A stretch of 64,000 nt of DNA from Shinella zoogloeoides (GCF_033705735.1 NZ_CP131130.1:1367001-1431000), one strand, 5' to 3'. Numbered from the stretch's first letter, positions 8,036 through 16,788 are shown. Notes: generated from the sequence alone by a model not told the origin. Numbers and translations are program-made.

Positions 8036-8761
8036 TCAGGCGGTCAGCGGCTCGCGCGGATCGAAGCCCTCGAAGGTCATCTGGTCCGCGTTGTTGGCCG
8101 TGATCGTGCGCGCTTCGTCGTCGTGCACGGTCCAGGTGATGATCTTCACGCCGAGGTCGCGCTGGCGGCTGATGAAGGCGTTCGGCAGGTGGCCATAGTA
8201 ATAGGAGATGAAGTCGAGTCCGAGCTGCATTGCCTCCTCGTGCACGGCGAAATTCTCCGGGCGCTGGCCTTCCGCCGTCAGGCCGACGGGCCGGTTGGTG
8301 CCGATCGCTTTGAGGTCCTGCAGCAGCCATTGGTCGAAGCTCATCAGGGCGATGGGGCCTTCGTAGTCCTCGATGGCGTCGAGCACGGCCATGGCGAAGC
8401 CGTCGTCGTCGCCCTTGCGGCCCTTCAGCTCCAGCACGATGGGCACGCGGCCCTTCACAAGGTCGAGGAGCTGGCGGAGCGTCGGGATGCGATCCGCCGT
8501 GCCGCCGATGGTCAGCAGGCCGAGCTCGGCGGCGGTGCGCTGGCGCACGTCGCCATCGATGCCGCAGAGGCGCTTGAGGTTGTCGTCATGGAAGACGACT
8601 GGAATGGCATCGGCCGAATATTGCAGGTCGCATTCGATGGAAAAGCCGGCATCGGCGGCGCGGGCGAAGGCCGAGAGCGTGTTTTCCCAGACGTTCCGGT
8701 TGAGATCGTGATAACCGCGGTGGGCGATGGGCCGTTCGGTCAGCCAGTTGAACTTGGACAT
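8036..8761 (-). CDS. Glycerophosphodiester phosphodiesterase family protein
   Basis: A 241-residue GDPD-family enzyme predicted to hydrolyse glycerophosphodiesters to glycerol-3-phosphate and an alcohol. Motifs are PIAHRGYHD (His14, Arg15), ENTLSAF, IECDLQ (Glu43, Asp45) and VFHDD (His58), the metal and catalytic residues of the family, then a TIM-barrel pattern ending in IITWTVHDD. No signal peptide is seen, which suits a cytoplasmic UgpQ-like enzyme. I start at ATG 8761, which overlaps the ridA stop by one base (TGATG). The frame stays open upstream but translates Arg-rich shadow sequence. Position between ridA and the acyltransferase suggests a minor scavenging operon. Confidence 0.88.
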   Translation of the reverse strand: MSKFNWLTERPIAHRGYHDLNRNVWENTLSAFARAADAGFSIECDLQYSADAIPVVFHDDNLKRLCGIDGDVRQRTAAELGLLTIGGTADRIPTLRQLLDLVKGRVPIVLELKGRKGDDDGFAMAVLDAIEDYEGPIALMSFDQWLLQDLKAIGTNRPVGLTAEGQRPENFAVHEEAMQLGLDFISYYYGHLPNAFISRQRDLGVKIITWTVHDDEARTITANNADQMTFEGFDPREPLTA

Positions 8762-9225
8762 CAGGCGATTTCCATGATCGCGTCGATCTCGACGGCGGCG
8801 TTGAGGGGGAGGGAGGCCATGCCGACGGCGGCGCGGGCATGTTTGCCGGCATCGCCGAGCGCGCCGACGAGGAAGTTGGATGCGCCGTTGATGACGAGGT
8901 GCTGCTCGACGAAATCGGGCGCGGAGGCGACGAAGCCGTTGATCTTGATGATGCGCCTGATGCGCGAGAGGTCGCCGAGCGCGGCCTTGGCTTGCGCGAG
9001 GAGGCCGAGGGCGCACAGTTCCGCCGCCTTCTGGCCGGCCGGGACGTCGACATTCCTGCCGAGATGGCCGGTATAGGCGAGCTTGCCTTCCAGCATCGGC
9101 AACTGGCCGGAAATATGAAGGATATTGCCGCTGATGACGAAGGGCACGTAGTTGGCCGCGGGCGCCGCCGCAACGGGGATGTCGTAGCCCAGTTCCTTGA
9201 CGCGGTTTTCGATTTCAGCGGACAT
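8761..9225 (-). CDS. ridA: RidA/YjgF family enamine/imine deaminase
   Basis: A 154-residue protein of the RidA family, which hydrolyses reactive 2-aminoacrylate and other enamine/imine intermediates and so protects PLP enzymes. The C-terminal part GKHARAAVGMASLPLNAAVEID contains Arg131, equivalent to the substrate-carboxylate-binding Arg, and Glu146 near the active site. The VISGNILHISGQLPM strand pair is also typical. The protein is about 25 residues longer than E. coli RidA, as in the alphaproteobacterial subgroup with an N-terminal ENRVKELGYD segment. CGGAGA lies six bases before ATG. It is the first gene of the minus-strand operon and is divergent from eipB. Confidence 0.88.
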   Translation of the reverse strand: MSAEIENRVKELGYDIPVAAAPAANYVPFVISGNILHISGQLPMLEGKLAYTGHLGRNVDVPAGQKAAELCALGLLAQAKAALGDLSRIRRIIKINGFVASAPDFVEQHLVINGASNFLVGALGDAGKHARAAVGMASLPLNAAVEIDAIMEIA

Positions 9226-9371
9226 TGCGGTCTCCGTTCCGGGCTCTTGAGGGGCGTTGCGGCGGGGTATGCCGCACTGTGGGAAATGAATATGGCAAGG
9301 CGTGGATATTGCCTCGCTTTTGCCGGAAGAGTTCTTATAACATCGCCGTCGGTTTCAACAGGAGGAAACGG

Positions 9372-10199
9372 ATGTTTCGTTCAGCCTTTGTCGCGGCGCT
9401 CACAGCCGGGGCATGCTTCGCCGGCAGCGGCATTACCGACGCCCTTGCCAATCCGGCGAGCGGGCTTGCGCCGCACCGCGCCGTCTACGACCTCCAGCTC
9501 AAGGATGCGACCGAGCGCTCGGGCATCGCCGGCATGTACGGCCGCATGGTCTATGAGTTCAACGGCAGCCCCTGCGACGGCTATACGGTGAGCTTCCGCT
9601 TCGTCACGCAGGTCAATACCGGCGACGAGACGCGGCTCACCGACCAGCAGACGACCACCTATGAGGACCTGAAGAACGGCAGCTTCCGCTTCCTCACCCG
9701 CTCCTTCACCGACGAGAAGCTGGACAAGGAAGTGCGGGGCACGGCGCGCGAGGACAAGAAGGGCGTCAGCGTCGACCTGACCGCACCGGACGCGAGAAAA
9801 CTGGAGCTCGCCGCCAGCCGCTTTCCGACCGAACACATGGTGGAGGTGATCGCGCATGCGAGGAAAGGCGAGCATTTCTTCGAATCGCGCATCTATGACG
9901 GTTCGGATTCGGGCGACAAGACGCTGATGACCACCTCCGTCGTCGGCAAGAAGGAGATGCCGAAGGCCGGCGATCCGGACGCCGACAAGGCGGGCGTCTT
10001 CGCCAGGGAAGCCTTCTGGCCGGTCTCCATCGCCTATTACAACGACACCAGCGAGGGCGATGCGCTGCCTGTCTACCGCATGTCCTTCAAGCTCTACGAG
10101 AACGGCATCACGCGCGACCTCACCATGGATTACGGCGAGTTCTCGCTGACCGGCAAGCTCGCAAAGCTGGAGCTGTTCAAGCAGCAGGAGTGCAAGTAA
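9372..10199 (+). CDS. eipB: Periplasmic cell-envelope integrity protein EipB (DUF1849)
   Basis: A 275-residue exported protein of the DUF1849/EipB family, described in Brucella as a periplasmic protein needed for envelope integrity. A signal peptide covers residues 1-26 (cleavage after DALA). The mature chain is beta-rich, with HRAVYDLQL and YEFNGSPCDGYTVSF. Two cysteines, Cys68 and Cys274 (penultimate residue), match the disulfide pair known in the Brucella protein. ATG 9372 is chosen because GGAGGAAA at 9361-9368 is an excellent SD and a signal peptide follows directly. A RIME-type repeat begins 20 bases after the stop. The gene stands alone between divergent ridA and the repeat. Confidence 0.88.
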   Translation: MFRSAFVAALTAGACFAGSGITDALANPASGLAPHRAVYDLQLKDATERSGIAGMYGRMVYEFNGSPCDGYTVSFRFVTQVNTGDETRLTDQQTTTYEDLKNGSFRFLTRSFTDEKLDKEVRGTAREDKKGVSVDLTAPDARKLELAASRFPTEHMVEVIAHARKGEHFFESRIYDGSDSGDKTLMTTSVVGKKEMPKAGDPDADKAGVFAREAFWPVSIAYYNDTSEGDALPVYRMSFKLYENGITRDLTMDYGEFSLTGKLAKLELFKQQECK

Positions 10200-10218
10200 G
10201 GCCGGCGACGCTAGGTTG

Positions 10219-10354
10219 CCCCTCACCCTAACCCTCTCCCCGCAAACGGGGAGAGGGGACTTGTCCCACCAATGGGAATCGTTCGGCGAAACGGGTGAGG
10301 CATATCTCCTTCTCCCCGCTTGCGGGGAGAAGGTGCCGGCAGGCGGATGAGGGG
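10219..10354. repeat. RIME-like intergenic palindromic repeat
   Basis: The 136-bp element is bounded by CCCCTCA (10219-10225) and TGAGGGG (10348-10354). Inside it has two hairpins, around CTCTCCCCG/GGGGAGAG (10234-10257) and CTTCTCCCCGC/GCGGGGAGAAG (10309-10332). This architecture matches the Rhizobium-specific intergenic mosaic elements (RIME) seen in many copies in Rhizobiaceae. It is the only copy in the window and could fold as a long RNA structure behind eipB. Confidence 0.8.
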
Positions 10355-10392
10355 CGAAACCGCGCAGGAAGTGTCTTTTTTACCTCGCGGCC

Positions 10393-10421
10393 CTTGATTT
10401 GCCGGGAAACTGCGGTTAAAG
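10393..10421 (+). promoter_or_regulatory. Candidate rpsB promoter
   Basis: CTTGAT (10393-10398) and TTAAAG (10416-10421) with a 17-base spacer resemble the rhizobial housekeeping pattern CTTGAC-N17-CTATAT. It leaves a leader of about 115 bases before rpsB. Confidence 0.4.
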
Positions 10422-10466
10422 GGCCGCTCATTCCACACGTGAGGCATGGGATCGTCCGGGAGAAAT

Positions 10467-10484
10467 CCGGGCCTTTCCGCCCGG
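10467..10484 (+). promoter_or_regulatory. Hairpin in the rpsB leader
   Basis: CCGGGC (10467-10472) and GCCCGG (10479-10484) form a perfect stem with a 6-base loop. A second CCGGG at 10456-10460 can compete for the same 3' arm. The structure lies about 50 bases upstream of the SD. A role in S2 autoregulation is conceivable but not shown. Confidence 0.4.
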
Positions 10485-10547
10485 TGGCATTTCCGAAGGA
10501 AGTGCTGTTCGCCTTGCGGAGGTTCAACCGGAAAAGGATAACTAGGC

Positions 10548-11309
10548 ATGGCATTGCCCGATTTCTCTATGCGCCAGCTTCTGGAAGCCGGCGTTCACTT
10601 CGGCCACCAGACCCACCGCTGGAACCCGAAGATGAAGCCGTACATCTTCGGCGACCGCAACAACGTTCACATCATCGACCTGGCACAGACCGTTCCGCTG
10701 CTGTCGCGCGCCCTTCAGGTCGTGTCCGACACGGTAGCCGGCGGCGGCCGCGTTCTCTTCGTCGGCACGAAGCGCCAGGCATCCGAGATCATCGCCGATG
10801 CTGCCAAGCGTTCGGCCCAGTACTACGTCAACTCCCGCTGGCTCGGCGGCATGCTGACGAACTGGAAGACGATCTCCAACTCGATCCAGCGCCTGCGCAA
10901 GCTCGACGAGATCCTGTCCTCGGAAGGCTCCGGCTATTCCAAGAAGGAACGCCTGACCCTCGAGCGCGAGCGCGAGAAGCTTGAAAAGGCTCTCGGCGGT
11001 ATCCGCGACATGGGCGGCACCCCGGACCTGATGTTCATCATCGACACCAACAAGGAATCGATCGCGATCCAGGAAGCCAAGCGTCTCGGCATCCCGGTCG
11101 TCGCCATCATCGACTCGAACTGCGACCCGGACCCGATCGACTTCCCGATCCCCGGCAACGACGACGCCTCGCGCGCCATCGCCCTCTACTGCGACCTGAT
11201 CGCCCGCGCTGCCATCGACGGCATCGCTCGCCAGCAGGGCGCTTCGGGCCGTGACCTCGGCGCCTCCGCCGAAGCTCCGGTCGAGCCGGCTCTCGAAGCC
11301 GAAGCTTAA
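10548..11309 (+). CDS. rpsB: 30S ribosomal protein S2
   Basis: A 253-residue S2 protein, added late to the small ribosomal subunit. Typical sequence includes [24 protein letters not shown] at the N-terminus (bridging the S1/16S interface), [10 protein letters not shown], and [12 protein letters not shown]. The C-terminus ends in an Ala/Glu-rich tail as in other alphaproteobacteria. AAGGA (10534-10538) precedes ATG by nine bases. The usual S2/EF-Ts pairing is kept, but two strong hairpins lie between rpsB and tsf. The leader is long and structured, as for autoregulated ribosomal protein genes. Confidence 0.98.
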   Translation: MALPDFSMRQLLEAGVHFGHQTHRWNPKMKPYIFGDRNNVHIIDLAQTVPLLSRALQVVSDTVAGGGRVLFVGTKRQASEIIADAAKRSAQYYVNSRWLGGMLTNWKTISNSIQRLRKLDEILSSEGSGYSKKERLTLEREREKLEKALGGIRDMGGTPDLMFIIDTNKESIAIQEAKRLGIPVVAIIDSNCDPDPIDFPIPGNDDASRAIALYCDLIARAAIDGIARQQGASGRDLGASAEAPVEPALEAEA

Positions 11310-11319
11310 GGCCAAGGGC

Positions 11320-11385
11320 GGAGCGAAGCCTTTCGCTCCCGCTTTCCTGTTCGACCGAGGCCAGAGAGACGATCCCTGGCCTCGG
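11320..11385 (+). terminator. Two consecutive hairpins between rpsB and tsf (partial terminator/attenuator)
   Basis: GGAGCGAA (11320-11327) pairs with TTCGCTCC (11332-11339). CCGAGGCCAG (11355-11364) pairs with CTGGCCTCGG (11376-11385) in a 10-bp stem. Neither has a long U-tract, so they may reduce readthrough or protect the rpsB transcript end rather than stop transcription fully. Confidence 0.5.
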
Positions 11386-11551
11386 CCTGTTTGAAGGGCC
11401 TGTCCGCGCCGATCCATCGGGTCGCGGTCACGCGGCAGGCCGGCGGTGATCTTCATCACCCTGTCATATTTCCGGGTACATTCGTTCCCAAAACCTTGAG
11501 TTCGCCGAGGTTTTCCGGCGATACGCAACAAGAACCGACAAGAGGCTCACA

Positions 11552-12478
11552 ATGGCTGAAATCACCGCTGCACTGGTGAAGGAACTGCGCGAAAAGTCCG
11601 GCGCAGGCATGATGGACTGCAAGAAGGCGCTGGCTGAAAACAACGGCGACATCGAAGCGGCAATCGACTGGCTGCGCGCCAAGGGCATCGCCAAGGCCGA
11701 CAAGAAGTCGGGCCGTACGGCTGCCGAAGGCCTCATCGGCGTTGCAAGCGCCGGCACCAAGGCCGTCGTCGTCGAAGTCAACTCCGAGACCGACTTCGTC
11801 GCCCGCAACGATGCCTTCCAGGGCATGGTTCGCGGCGTTGCCGACGTTGCGCTCGGCACCGACGGCACCGTCGAAGCCGTTGGCGCCGCCATCTACCCGG
11901 CAACCGGCAAGTCGGTTACCGACACCATCAAGGACGCCGTCGCCACCATCGGCGAGAACATGAACCTGCGCCGCTCGGCTGCCCTGTCGGTCGAAGACGG
12001 CGTCGTCGCGACCTACATCCACAATGCCGCCGCTGACGGCCTCGGCAAGCTCGGCGTTCTCGTCGCGCTGAAGTCGACCGGCGACAAGGAAGCCCTGAAC
12101 GCCGTCGGCCGCCAGGTCGCCATGCACATTGCTGCAACGGCTCCGCTCGCCATCCGCGCCGAGGAAGTCGATGCCGCCGTTGCCGAACGCGAACGCAACG
12201 TCTTCATCGAGCAGTCCCGCGCTTCCGGCAAGCCGGACAACATCATCGAGAAGATGGTCGAAGGCCGCATGCGCAAGTTCTTCGAGGAAGTCGCCCTGCT
12301 GTCGCAGGCCTTCGTCATGAACCCCGACCTCACGGTCGGCGCTGCCGTCAAGGAAGCTGAAAAGACCGTCGGCGCGCCGATCGAAGTCACGGGCATGGCC
12401 CGCCTCCTGCTCGGCGAAGGCGTCGAGAAGGAAGAGTCGGACTTCGCCGCCGAAGTCGCAGCCGCCGCCAAGGGCTGA
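11552..12478 (+). CDS. tsf: Translation elongation factor Ts
   Basis: A 308-residue nucleotide exchange factor for EF-Tu. The N-terminal UBA-like domain ([20 protein letters not shown]) is followed by the core with Thr80-Asp81-Phe82-Val83, the TDFV motif that inserts into EF-Tu to displace Mg and GDP. Two dimerisation subdomains and a C-terminal module follow, and length is normal for alphaproteobacteria. AGAGG (11541-11545) precedes ATG by six bases. It lies 242 bases after rpsB and 187 before pyrH, with hairpins on both sides, so readthrough levels may set its stoichiometry. Confidence 0.98.
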   Translation: MAEITAALVKELREKSGAGMMDCKKALAENNGDIEAAIDWLRAKGIAKADKKSGRTAAEGLIGVASAGTKAVVVEVNSETDFVARNDAFQGMVRGVADVALGTDGTVEAVGAAIYPATGKSVTDTIKDAVATIGENMNLRRSAALSVEDGVVATYIHNAAADGLGKLGVLVALKSTGDKEALNAVGRQVAMHIAATAPLAIRAEEVDAAVAERERNVFIEQSRASGKPDNIIEKMVEGRMRKFFEEVALLSQAFVMNPDLTVGAAVKEAEKTVGAPIEVTGMARLLLGEGVEKEESDFAAEVAAAAKG

Positions 12479-12507
12479 TTTCCTTAATCCCGTTTGGGAA
12501 AAGGTGA

Positions 12508-12540
12508 GGGCGCCGCGTGACAACGCGGCGCCCTTCGTGT
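12508..12540 (+). terminator. Strong GC hairpin after tsf
   Basis: A perfect 10-bp stem, GGGCGCCGCG (12508-12517) and CGCGGCGCCC (12524-12533), with a 6-base loop is followed by TTCGTGT. The stem is strong but the U-tract poor. Confidence 0.6.
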
Positions 12541-12665
12541 ATCCGGCTTGCCGAAATGCCTGCCCCGAAATTTCTCTGCGGCCAAGGCTGCCCTGCGCGG
12601 ACCCTCCCTCGGTTCCCGCCCGGCGGCCGGATCGGGCGAGCAGGCGCACGAGTTCAGGAGCGACA

Positions 12666-13388
12666 ATGACTGCCAAGCCAATCTACAAACGTGTTCTGCT
12701 GAAAGCCTCCGGCGAGGCGCTGATGGGATCGCAGGGCTTCGGCATCGACGTCGCCGTCGCCGACCGCATCGCCTCCGACATCGCGGAAGCCCGCGCCCTC
12801 GGCGTCGAAGTCGGCGTCGTCGTCGGCGGGGGCAATATCTTCCGCGGCGTTGCCGTTGCTTCCAAGGGCGGCGACCGCGTCACCGGTGACCACATGGGCA
12901 TGCTGGCGACCGTCATCAACGCGCTGGCGCTGGCGACCTCTCTGCGCAAGCTCGACATCGACACCGTCGTCCTCTCGGCCATCGCCATGCCGGAGATCTG
13001 CGAGAGCTTTTCGCAGCGCGCGACGCTCCATCACCTCTCGCTCGGCCGCGTGGTGATCTTCGCCGGCGGCACGGGCAACCCGTTCTTCACGACCGACTCG
13101 GCCGCCGCGCTCCGCGCCGCCGAAATGGGCGCCGAGGCGATCTTCAAGGGCACGCAGGTCGACGGCATCTATTCCGCCGACCCGAAGAAGGACCCGAACG
13201 CCACCCGCTTCGATCGTCTGACCCACAGCGAAGTGTTGGAAAAGGGCCTTGCCGTCATGGACGTCGCCGCCGTCGCGCTGGCGCGGGAGAATTCCATTCC
13301 GATCATCGTGTTCTCCATCCATGAAAAGGGCGGATTTGCCGAAATATTGACCGGCGGCGGACGCGGTACCATCGTAACCGACAACTGA
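12666..13388 (+). CDS. pyrH: UMP kinase
   Basis: A 240-residue hexameric kinase converting UMP to UDP, with UTP feedback in this family. Visible motifs are LLKASGEALMG at the N-terminus (phosphate binding), VVVGGGNIFRG, the helix-rich GDHMGMLATVINALAL, and the AEAIFKGTQVDGIYSADP segment. I start at ATG 12666 because AGGAG (12656-12660) lies five bases upstream. The frame is open to 12504, but those 54 residues overlap the hairpin after tsf and are not family sequence. frr follows 57 bases later, the conserved tsf-pyrH-frr-uppS-cdsA order. Confidence 0.97.
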   Translation: MTAKPIYKRVLLKASGEALMGSQGFGIDVAVADRIASDIAEARALGVEVGVVVGGGNIFRGVAVASKGGDRVTGDHMGMLATVINALALATSLRKLDIDTVVLSAIAMPEICESFSQRATLHHLSLGRVVIFAGGTGNPFFTTDSAAALRAAEMGAEAIFKGTQVDGIYSADPKKDPNATRFDRLTHSEVLEKGLAVMDVAAVALARENSIPIIVFSIHEKGGFAEILTGGGRGTIVTDN

Positions 13389-13445
13389 TTCTGGAAGCGT
13401 GCACGCCCATTGCGTGCAGCCAAGACTGAAAACGGGAGTATTCCG

Positions 13446-14006
13446 ATGAGTGAAGGTATCGACCTTAAAGAGCTGAAGCGCCGCATGGACGGTGCGATCA
13501 GCGCGTTCAAGAACGACATCGCATCGCTGCGCACCGGCCGCGCCTCGGCTAACGTGCTCGACCCGGTGCAGGTCGAGGCCTACGGTTCGCGCGTGCCGCT
13601 GAACCAGGTCGCCAACATTTCCGTTCCCGAGCCCCGCATGTTGTCGGTCTCCGTCTGGGACAAGGGCATGGTCGGCGCCGTCGAGCGCGGCATCCGCGAA
13701 TCCAATCTCGGCCTCAATCCGATCATCGACGGCCAGAACCTGCGCATTCCGCTGCCCGAACTCAACGAAGAGCGCCGCAAGTCGCTCGTCAAGGTCGCGC
13801 ATGACTATGCCGAGAAGGCCAAGGTCGCGATCCGTCACGTCCGCCGCGACGGCATGGACGACCTCAAGAAAGCCGAAAAGGATGGCGATATCGGCCAGGA
13901 TATGAGCCGCAGCCAGTCGGAAAAGGTGCAGAAGATGACGGACGAGGTGATTTTGGACGTCGATCGCTTGCTTGCCGAGAAGGAAAAGGAAATCATGCAG
14001 GTATAA
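13446..14006 (+). CDS. frr: Ribosome recycling factor
   Basis: A 186-residue factor that with EF-G splits post-termination ribosomes. The three-helix bundle sequence is clear: [19 protein letters not shown], the [13 protein letters not shown] motif, the beta domain with [14 protein letters not shown], and [23 protein letters not shown] (13434-13438) is seven bases before ATG 13446; a TTG at 13410 would add 12 unsupported residues. The stop codon TAA (14004-14006) lies inside a hairpin that, with the following T-rich run, resembles a terminator or attenuator before uppS. Confidence 0.97.
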   Translation: MSEGIDLKELKRRMDGAISAFKNDIASLRTGRASANVLDPVQVEAYGSRVPLNQVANISVPEPRMLSVSVWDKGMVGAVERGIRESNLGLNPIIDGQNLRIPLPELNEERRKSLVKVAHDYAEKAKVAIRHVRRDGMDDLKKAEKDGDIGQDMSRSQSEKVQKMTDEVILDVDRLLAEKEKEIMQV

Positions 14007-14037
14007 GGCCGCCGGCCACCTGCATTCGTTTCTTTTC
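13996..14037 (+). terminator. Terminator/attenuator straddling the frr stop codon
   Basis: TGCAGGT (13996-14002) pairs with ACCTGCA (14018-14024), and inside this GGCC (14007-14010) pairs with GGCC (14014-14017). The bulge contains the frr stop codon, and TTCGTTTCTTTTC follows. A ribosome finishing frr would cover the 5' arm, so termination could depend on frr translation. Confidence 0.55.
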
Positions 14038-14049
14038 ACCGGATTGCCC

Positions 14050-14796
14050 ATGAACCAGCTTTCGCCCAGCACCGTACCGGCACACGTCGCCATCATCATG
14101 GATGGCAACGGACGCTGGGCGAATGCGCGCGGTCTGCCGCGCGCCATGGGACATCGCAAGGGCGTGGAAGCCGTGCGCGAGGCCGTGAAGACGGCGGCCG
14201 AATGCGGCATTTCCTATCTCACGCTCTTCGCCTTCTCCTCGGAGAACTGGAGCCGTCCGCAAAGCGAGGTCTCCGACCTCATGGGGCTGCTGAAGACCTT
14301 CATCCGGCGTGACCTTGCCACCCTGCACAAGCAGAATGTGCGCATCCGCGTCATCGGCGACCGGACGAACCTTTCCGGTGATATCCTGCCGCTTCTCCTG
14401 GAGGCGGAGGAGACCACACGCGCCAATACCGGCATCACGCTGGTGATCGCCTTCAACTACGGTGCGCGCGACGAGATTGCCCGCGCCGTGCAGCACCTTG
14501 CCGGCGAGGTCGCGGCCGGCCGGCTCGATGCGGCGGCGATCACGCCCGAGCGCATCGGCGCCTCCCTCGATACCGTCGGCATTCCCGATCCCGACCTCGT
14601 CATCCGTACCAGCGGGGAGGAGCGGCTGTCGAATTTCCTGCTCTGGCAGGCCGCCTATGCCGAGCTCATGTTCGTTCCCGAATTCTGGCCCGATTTTTCG
14701 CGCGAGACCTTCATCGCCGCGCTTTCCCGCTATGCCATGCGGGAGCGCCGGTTCGGCGGGCTCCAGCCTGCCGCCACCCTTGCAGTAGGTTCCTGA
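14050..14796 (+). CDS. uppS: Isoprenyl transferase (undecaprenyl diphosphate synthase)
   Basis: A 248-residue cis-prenyltransferase that builds undecaprenyl diphosphate, the lipid carrier for peptidoglycan and O-antigen. MDGNGRWA carries catalytic Asp18 (E. coli Asp26). The family motifs [36 protein letters not shown] and [17 protein letters not shown] are all present. ATG 14050 gives the family N-terminus, but no convincing SD is visible; the frame is open further upstream through the frr terminator. The stop overlaps the cdsA start as TGATG, so uppS and cdsA are coupled. Confidence 0.95.
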   Translation: MNQLSPSTVPAHVAIIMDGNGRWANARGLPRAMGHRKGVEAVREAVKTAAECGISYLTLFAFSSENWSRPQSEVSDLMGLLKTFIRRDLATLHKQNVRIRVIGDRTNLSGDILPLLLEAEETTRANTGITLVIAFNYGARDEIARAVQHLAGEVAAGRLDAAAITPERIGASLDTVGIPDPDLVIRTSGEERLSNFLLWQAAYAELMFVPEFWPDFSRETFIAALSRYAMRERRFGGLQPAATLAVGS

Positions 14797-15629
14797 TGCA
14801 GAGTGAACTGCGCCTGCGCATCCTTTCCGGCATCGTCCTTGCCATCGTCGTGCTCGCTGCAACCTGGCTCGGTGGGCTTGCCTTCCGCGTGCTGGCGGCC
14901 GCCATCGGGCTTCTCGTCTACTACGAATGGTCGACGATGACGCGGCTCGCCGAAAGGGATTTCCGCGCCAACGCCTTCGGCTGGCTCTCCGTCGCGCTTG
15001 TCGCCGCGCTTGTCGTCTTCGCCTTCGATGAGCTGGCGCTGCCGGTGCTTCTCGGGGCGGCCGTGCTCGCGATCGTCTATGCGCTGGCAAGCCAGGGAAG
15101 CAACTGGCTCGCGGGCGGTGTCGCCTATTCCGGCCTTACGGTGATTTCTCTCGCCGCGATCCGCGGCGATACCGCGCATGGCTTTGCGGCGATGCTCTTC
15201 ATCTTCGCCGTCGTGTGGGCGACGGATATCCTTGCCTATTTCGTCGGCCGGGCCATCGGCGGGCCGAAGCTCGCGCCATCGATCTCACCGGGCAAGACCT
15301 GGTCGGGCGCCATCGGCGGGGCGATTTCGGCCGTAATCGCCGGCACGTTGCTGCATATGGCCTTCTTCTCGCTGGACGGGCTCTGGGTGCCGGTCATCGC
15401 GCTGGTGCTTTCGGTCTTCAGCCAGATCGGCGACCTCTTCGAATCCTTCATCAAGCGCCGCTTCGGCGTGAAGGACTCGAGCCGCCTCATTCCGGGACAT
15501 GGCGGCGTCATGGACCGGGTCGACGGCCTTGTTTTCGCCTGCTTCGCCGCGTTCCTCATTGCGCTCGGCGATGCCATCGTTTCGAGCGCCGCGAACACGC
15601 CGGCGGGCGTCATTCTTTTCGGCCCGTGA
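14796..15629 (+). CDS. cdsA: Phosphatidate cytidylyltransferase
   Basis: A 277-residue integral membrane enzyme making CDP-diacylglycerol from phosphatidate and CTP, the entry to phospholipid synthesis. About eight hydrophobic helices are visible. The C-terminal signature, running from SFIKRRFGVKDSS to LIPGHGGVMDRVDG, is complete, with the Lys-Asp and His-Gly-Gly-x-x-Asp-Arg-x-Asp residues of the family. The gene overlaps uppS by one base and ends 25 bases before rseP, in the conserved uppS-cdsA-rseP-bamA order. Confidence 0.95.
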   Translation: MQSELRLRILSGIVLAIVVLAATWLGGLAFRVLAAAIGLLVYYEWSTMTRLAERDFRANAFGWLSVALVAALVVFAFDELALPVLLGAAVLAIVYALASQGSNWLAGGVAYSGLTVISLAAIRGDTAHGFAAMLFIFAVVWATDILAYFVGRAIGGPKLAPSISPGKTWSGAIGGAISAVIAGTLLHMAFFSLDGLWVPVIALVLSVFSQIGDLFESFIKRRFGVKDSSRLIPGHGGVMDRVDGLVFACFAAFLIALGDAIVSSAANTPAGVILFGP

Positions 15630-15654
15630 CGGCCAGGGACTTGGGACTGGAACA

Positions 15655-16788
15655 ATGGAAATGCTGGCTGGCTCCCTTGGTTTTTTGACGGGCTATATCG
15701 TTCCGTTCCTGCTCGTGCTGACGCTGATCGTCTTCGTGCACGAGATGGGGCACTATCTTGCCGGCCGCTGGTCGGGCATCGGCATCACCGCCTTTTCCGT
15801 GGGCTTCGGGCCGGAGCTCCTCGGCTTCACCGACCGGCACGGCACGCGCTGGAAACTCTCTGCCATTCCGCTCGGCGGCTATGTGAAGTTCCTCGGCGAC
15901 GACGATCCGGCATCGATCCCCGATTACAAGTCGGTTGCCGGCCTGCCGGAAGAGGTGCGCAAGCGCACCTTCCTCGGCGCGGCCCTGTGGAAAAGGGCGG
16001 TAACCGTCGCCGCCGGCCCGATCGCCAATTTCGTCCTCGCCATCGCCATCTTTGCGGTGATGTTCGCCATCTACGGCCGCCAGGTCGCCGACCCGGTCGT
16101 CGCGGAAGTCCGTCCCGACAGCGCGGCGGCGGAGGCGGGTGTGCAGCCCGGCGACCTTCTCGTCGCGCTGGACGGAATGCCGGTCACCACCTTCGATGAC
16201 GTCCGCCGCTATGTCAGCGTGCGTCCCGAGCTGAAGATCACCGTCACCGTGCGCCGGGCCGGCGCAGACCTCGACCTGCCGATGGTGCCCAAGCGCACCG
16301 AGATCACCGACCAGTTCGGCAACAAGGTCGAGCTGGGCCTGATCGGCATCGTCACCAACCAGGAAGCCGGCAATTTCCGGATCGTGGAGTACGGGCCGAT
16401 CGAGGCGGTCGGGCAGGGCGTCGTGCAGAGCTGGCATATCGTGACGGGCACGTTCGACTACATCTCGAACCTCGTGACGGGGCGCATGAAGGCCGATCAG
16501 CTCGGCGGGCCGATCCGCGTGGCGCAGGCTTCGGGCCAGATGGCGACGCTCGGTGTTGCCGCATTGCTGCAGCTGGCCGCGGTTCTCTCTGTTTCCATTG
16601 GACTTTTGAACCTGATGCCCGTGCCGGTACTTGATGGCGGCCATCTGATGTTCTATGCGGTGGAGGCTGTCCGAGGCAGGCCTGTCGGCCCCGGGGCGCA
16701 GGAGATCGCATTCCGCATCGGCATGGCGCTGGTGCTCATGCTGATGGTCTTTGCGACCTGGAACGACATATCCATGCTGCTCGGCTGA
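15655..16788 (+). CDS. rseP: Site-2 intramembrane metalloprotease RseP
   Basis: A 377-residue inner-membrane zinc protease of the M50 family that cleaves anti-sigma factors and leftover signal peptides within the bilayer. HEMGH (His29, Glu30, His33) in the first membrane helix is the zinc site, and LMPVPVLDGGHL near the C-terminus supplies the third ligand Asp. One PDZ domain lies at about 130-205, as in alphaproteobacterial orthologues, where E. coli has two. ATG 15655 is the family start; the frame is open to 15499 but overlaps cdsA. It stands directly upstream of bamA with a 231-base gap that contains a tetraloop hairpin. Confidence 0.94.
   Translation: MEMLAGSLGFLTGYIVPFLLVLTLIVFVHEMGHYLAGRWSGIGITAFSVGFGPELLGFTDRHGTRWKLSAIPLGGYVKFLGDDDPASIPDYKSVAGLPEEVRKRTFLGAALWKRAVTVAAGPIANFVLAIAIFAVMFAIYGRQVADPVVAEVRPDSAAAEAGVQPGDLLVALDGMPVTTFDDVRRYVSVRPELKITVTVRRAGADLDLPMVPKRTEITDQFGNKVELGLIGIVTNQEAGNFRIVEYGPIEAVGQGVVQSWHIVTGTFDYISNLVTGRMKADQLGGPIRVAQASGQMATLGVAALLQLAAVLSVSIGLLNLMPVPVLDGGHLMFYAVEAVRGRPVGPGAQEIAFRIGMALVLMLMVFATWNDISMLLG

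Larger units (their letters stand above)
10200..10547. other. 348-base intergenic region: RIME-like repeat, then rpsB promoter and leader
   Basis: No coding gene is supported here; open frames on both strands are translations of the repeat. The left part (10219-10354) is the palindromic repeat. The right part holds a candidate promoter (10393-10421), a hairpin (10467-10484) and the rpsB ribosome-binding site. Confidence 0.7.

Noticed and set aside
10219..10354. Possible CRISPR or tandem repeat
   Set aside because: Only two dissimilar hairpins within one mosaic element, no regular spacers and no cas genes.
10223..10554. Two ~108-codon minus-strand frames upstream of rpsB
   Set aside because: They translate the palindromic repeat and the rpsB leader; the Pro/Arg/Gly pattern is that of the repeat, not of a protein.
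12504..12665. N-terminal extension of pyrH
   Set aside because: The extra 54 codons overlap the tsf hairpin and have no UMP kinase homology; AGGAG supports ATG 12666.
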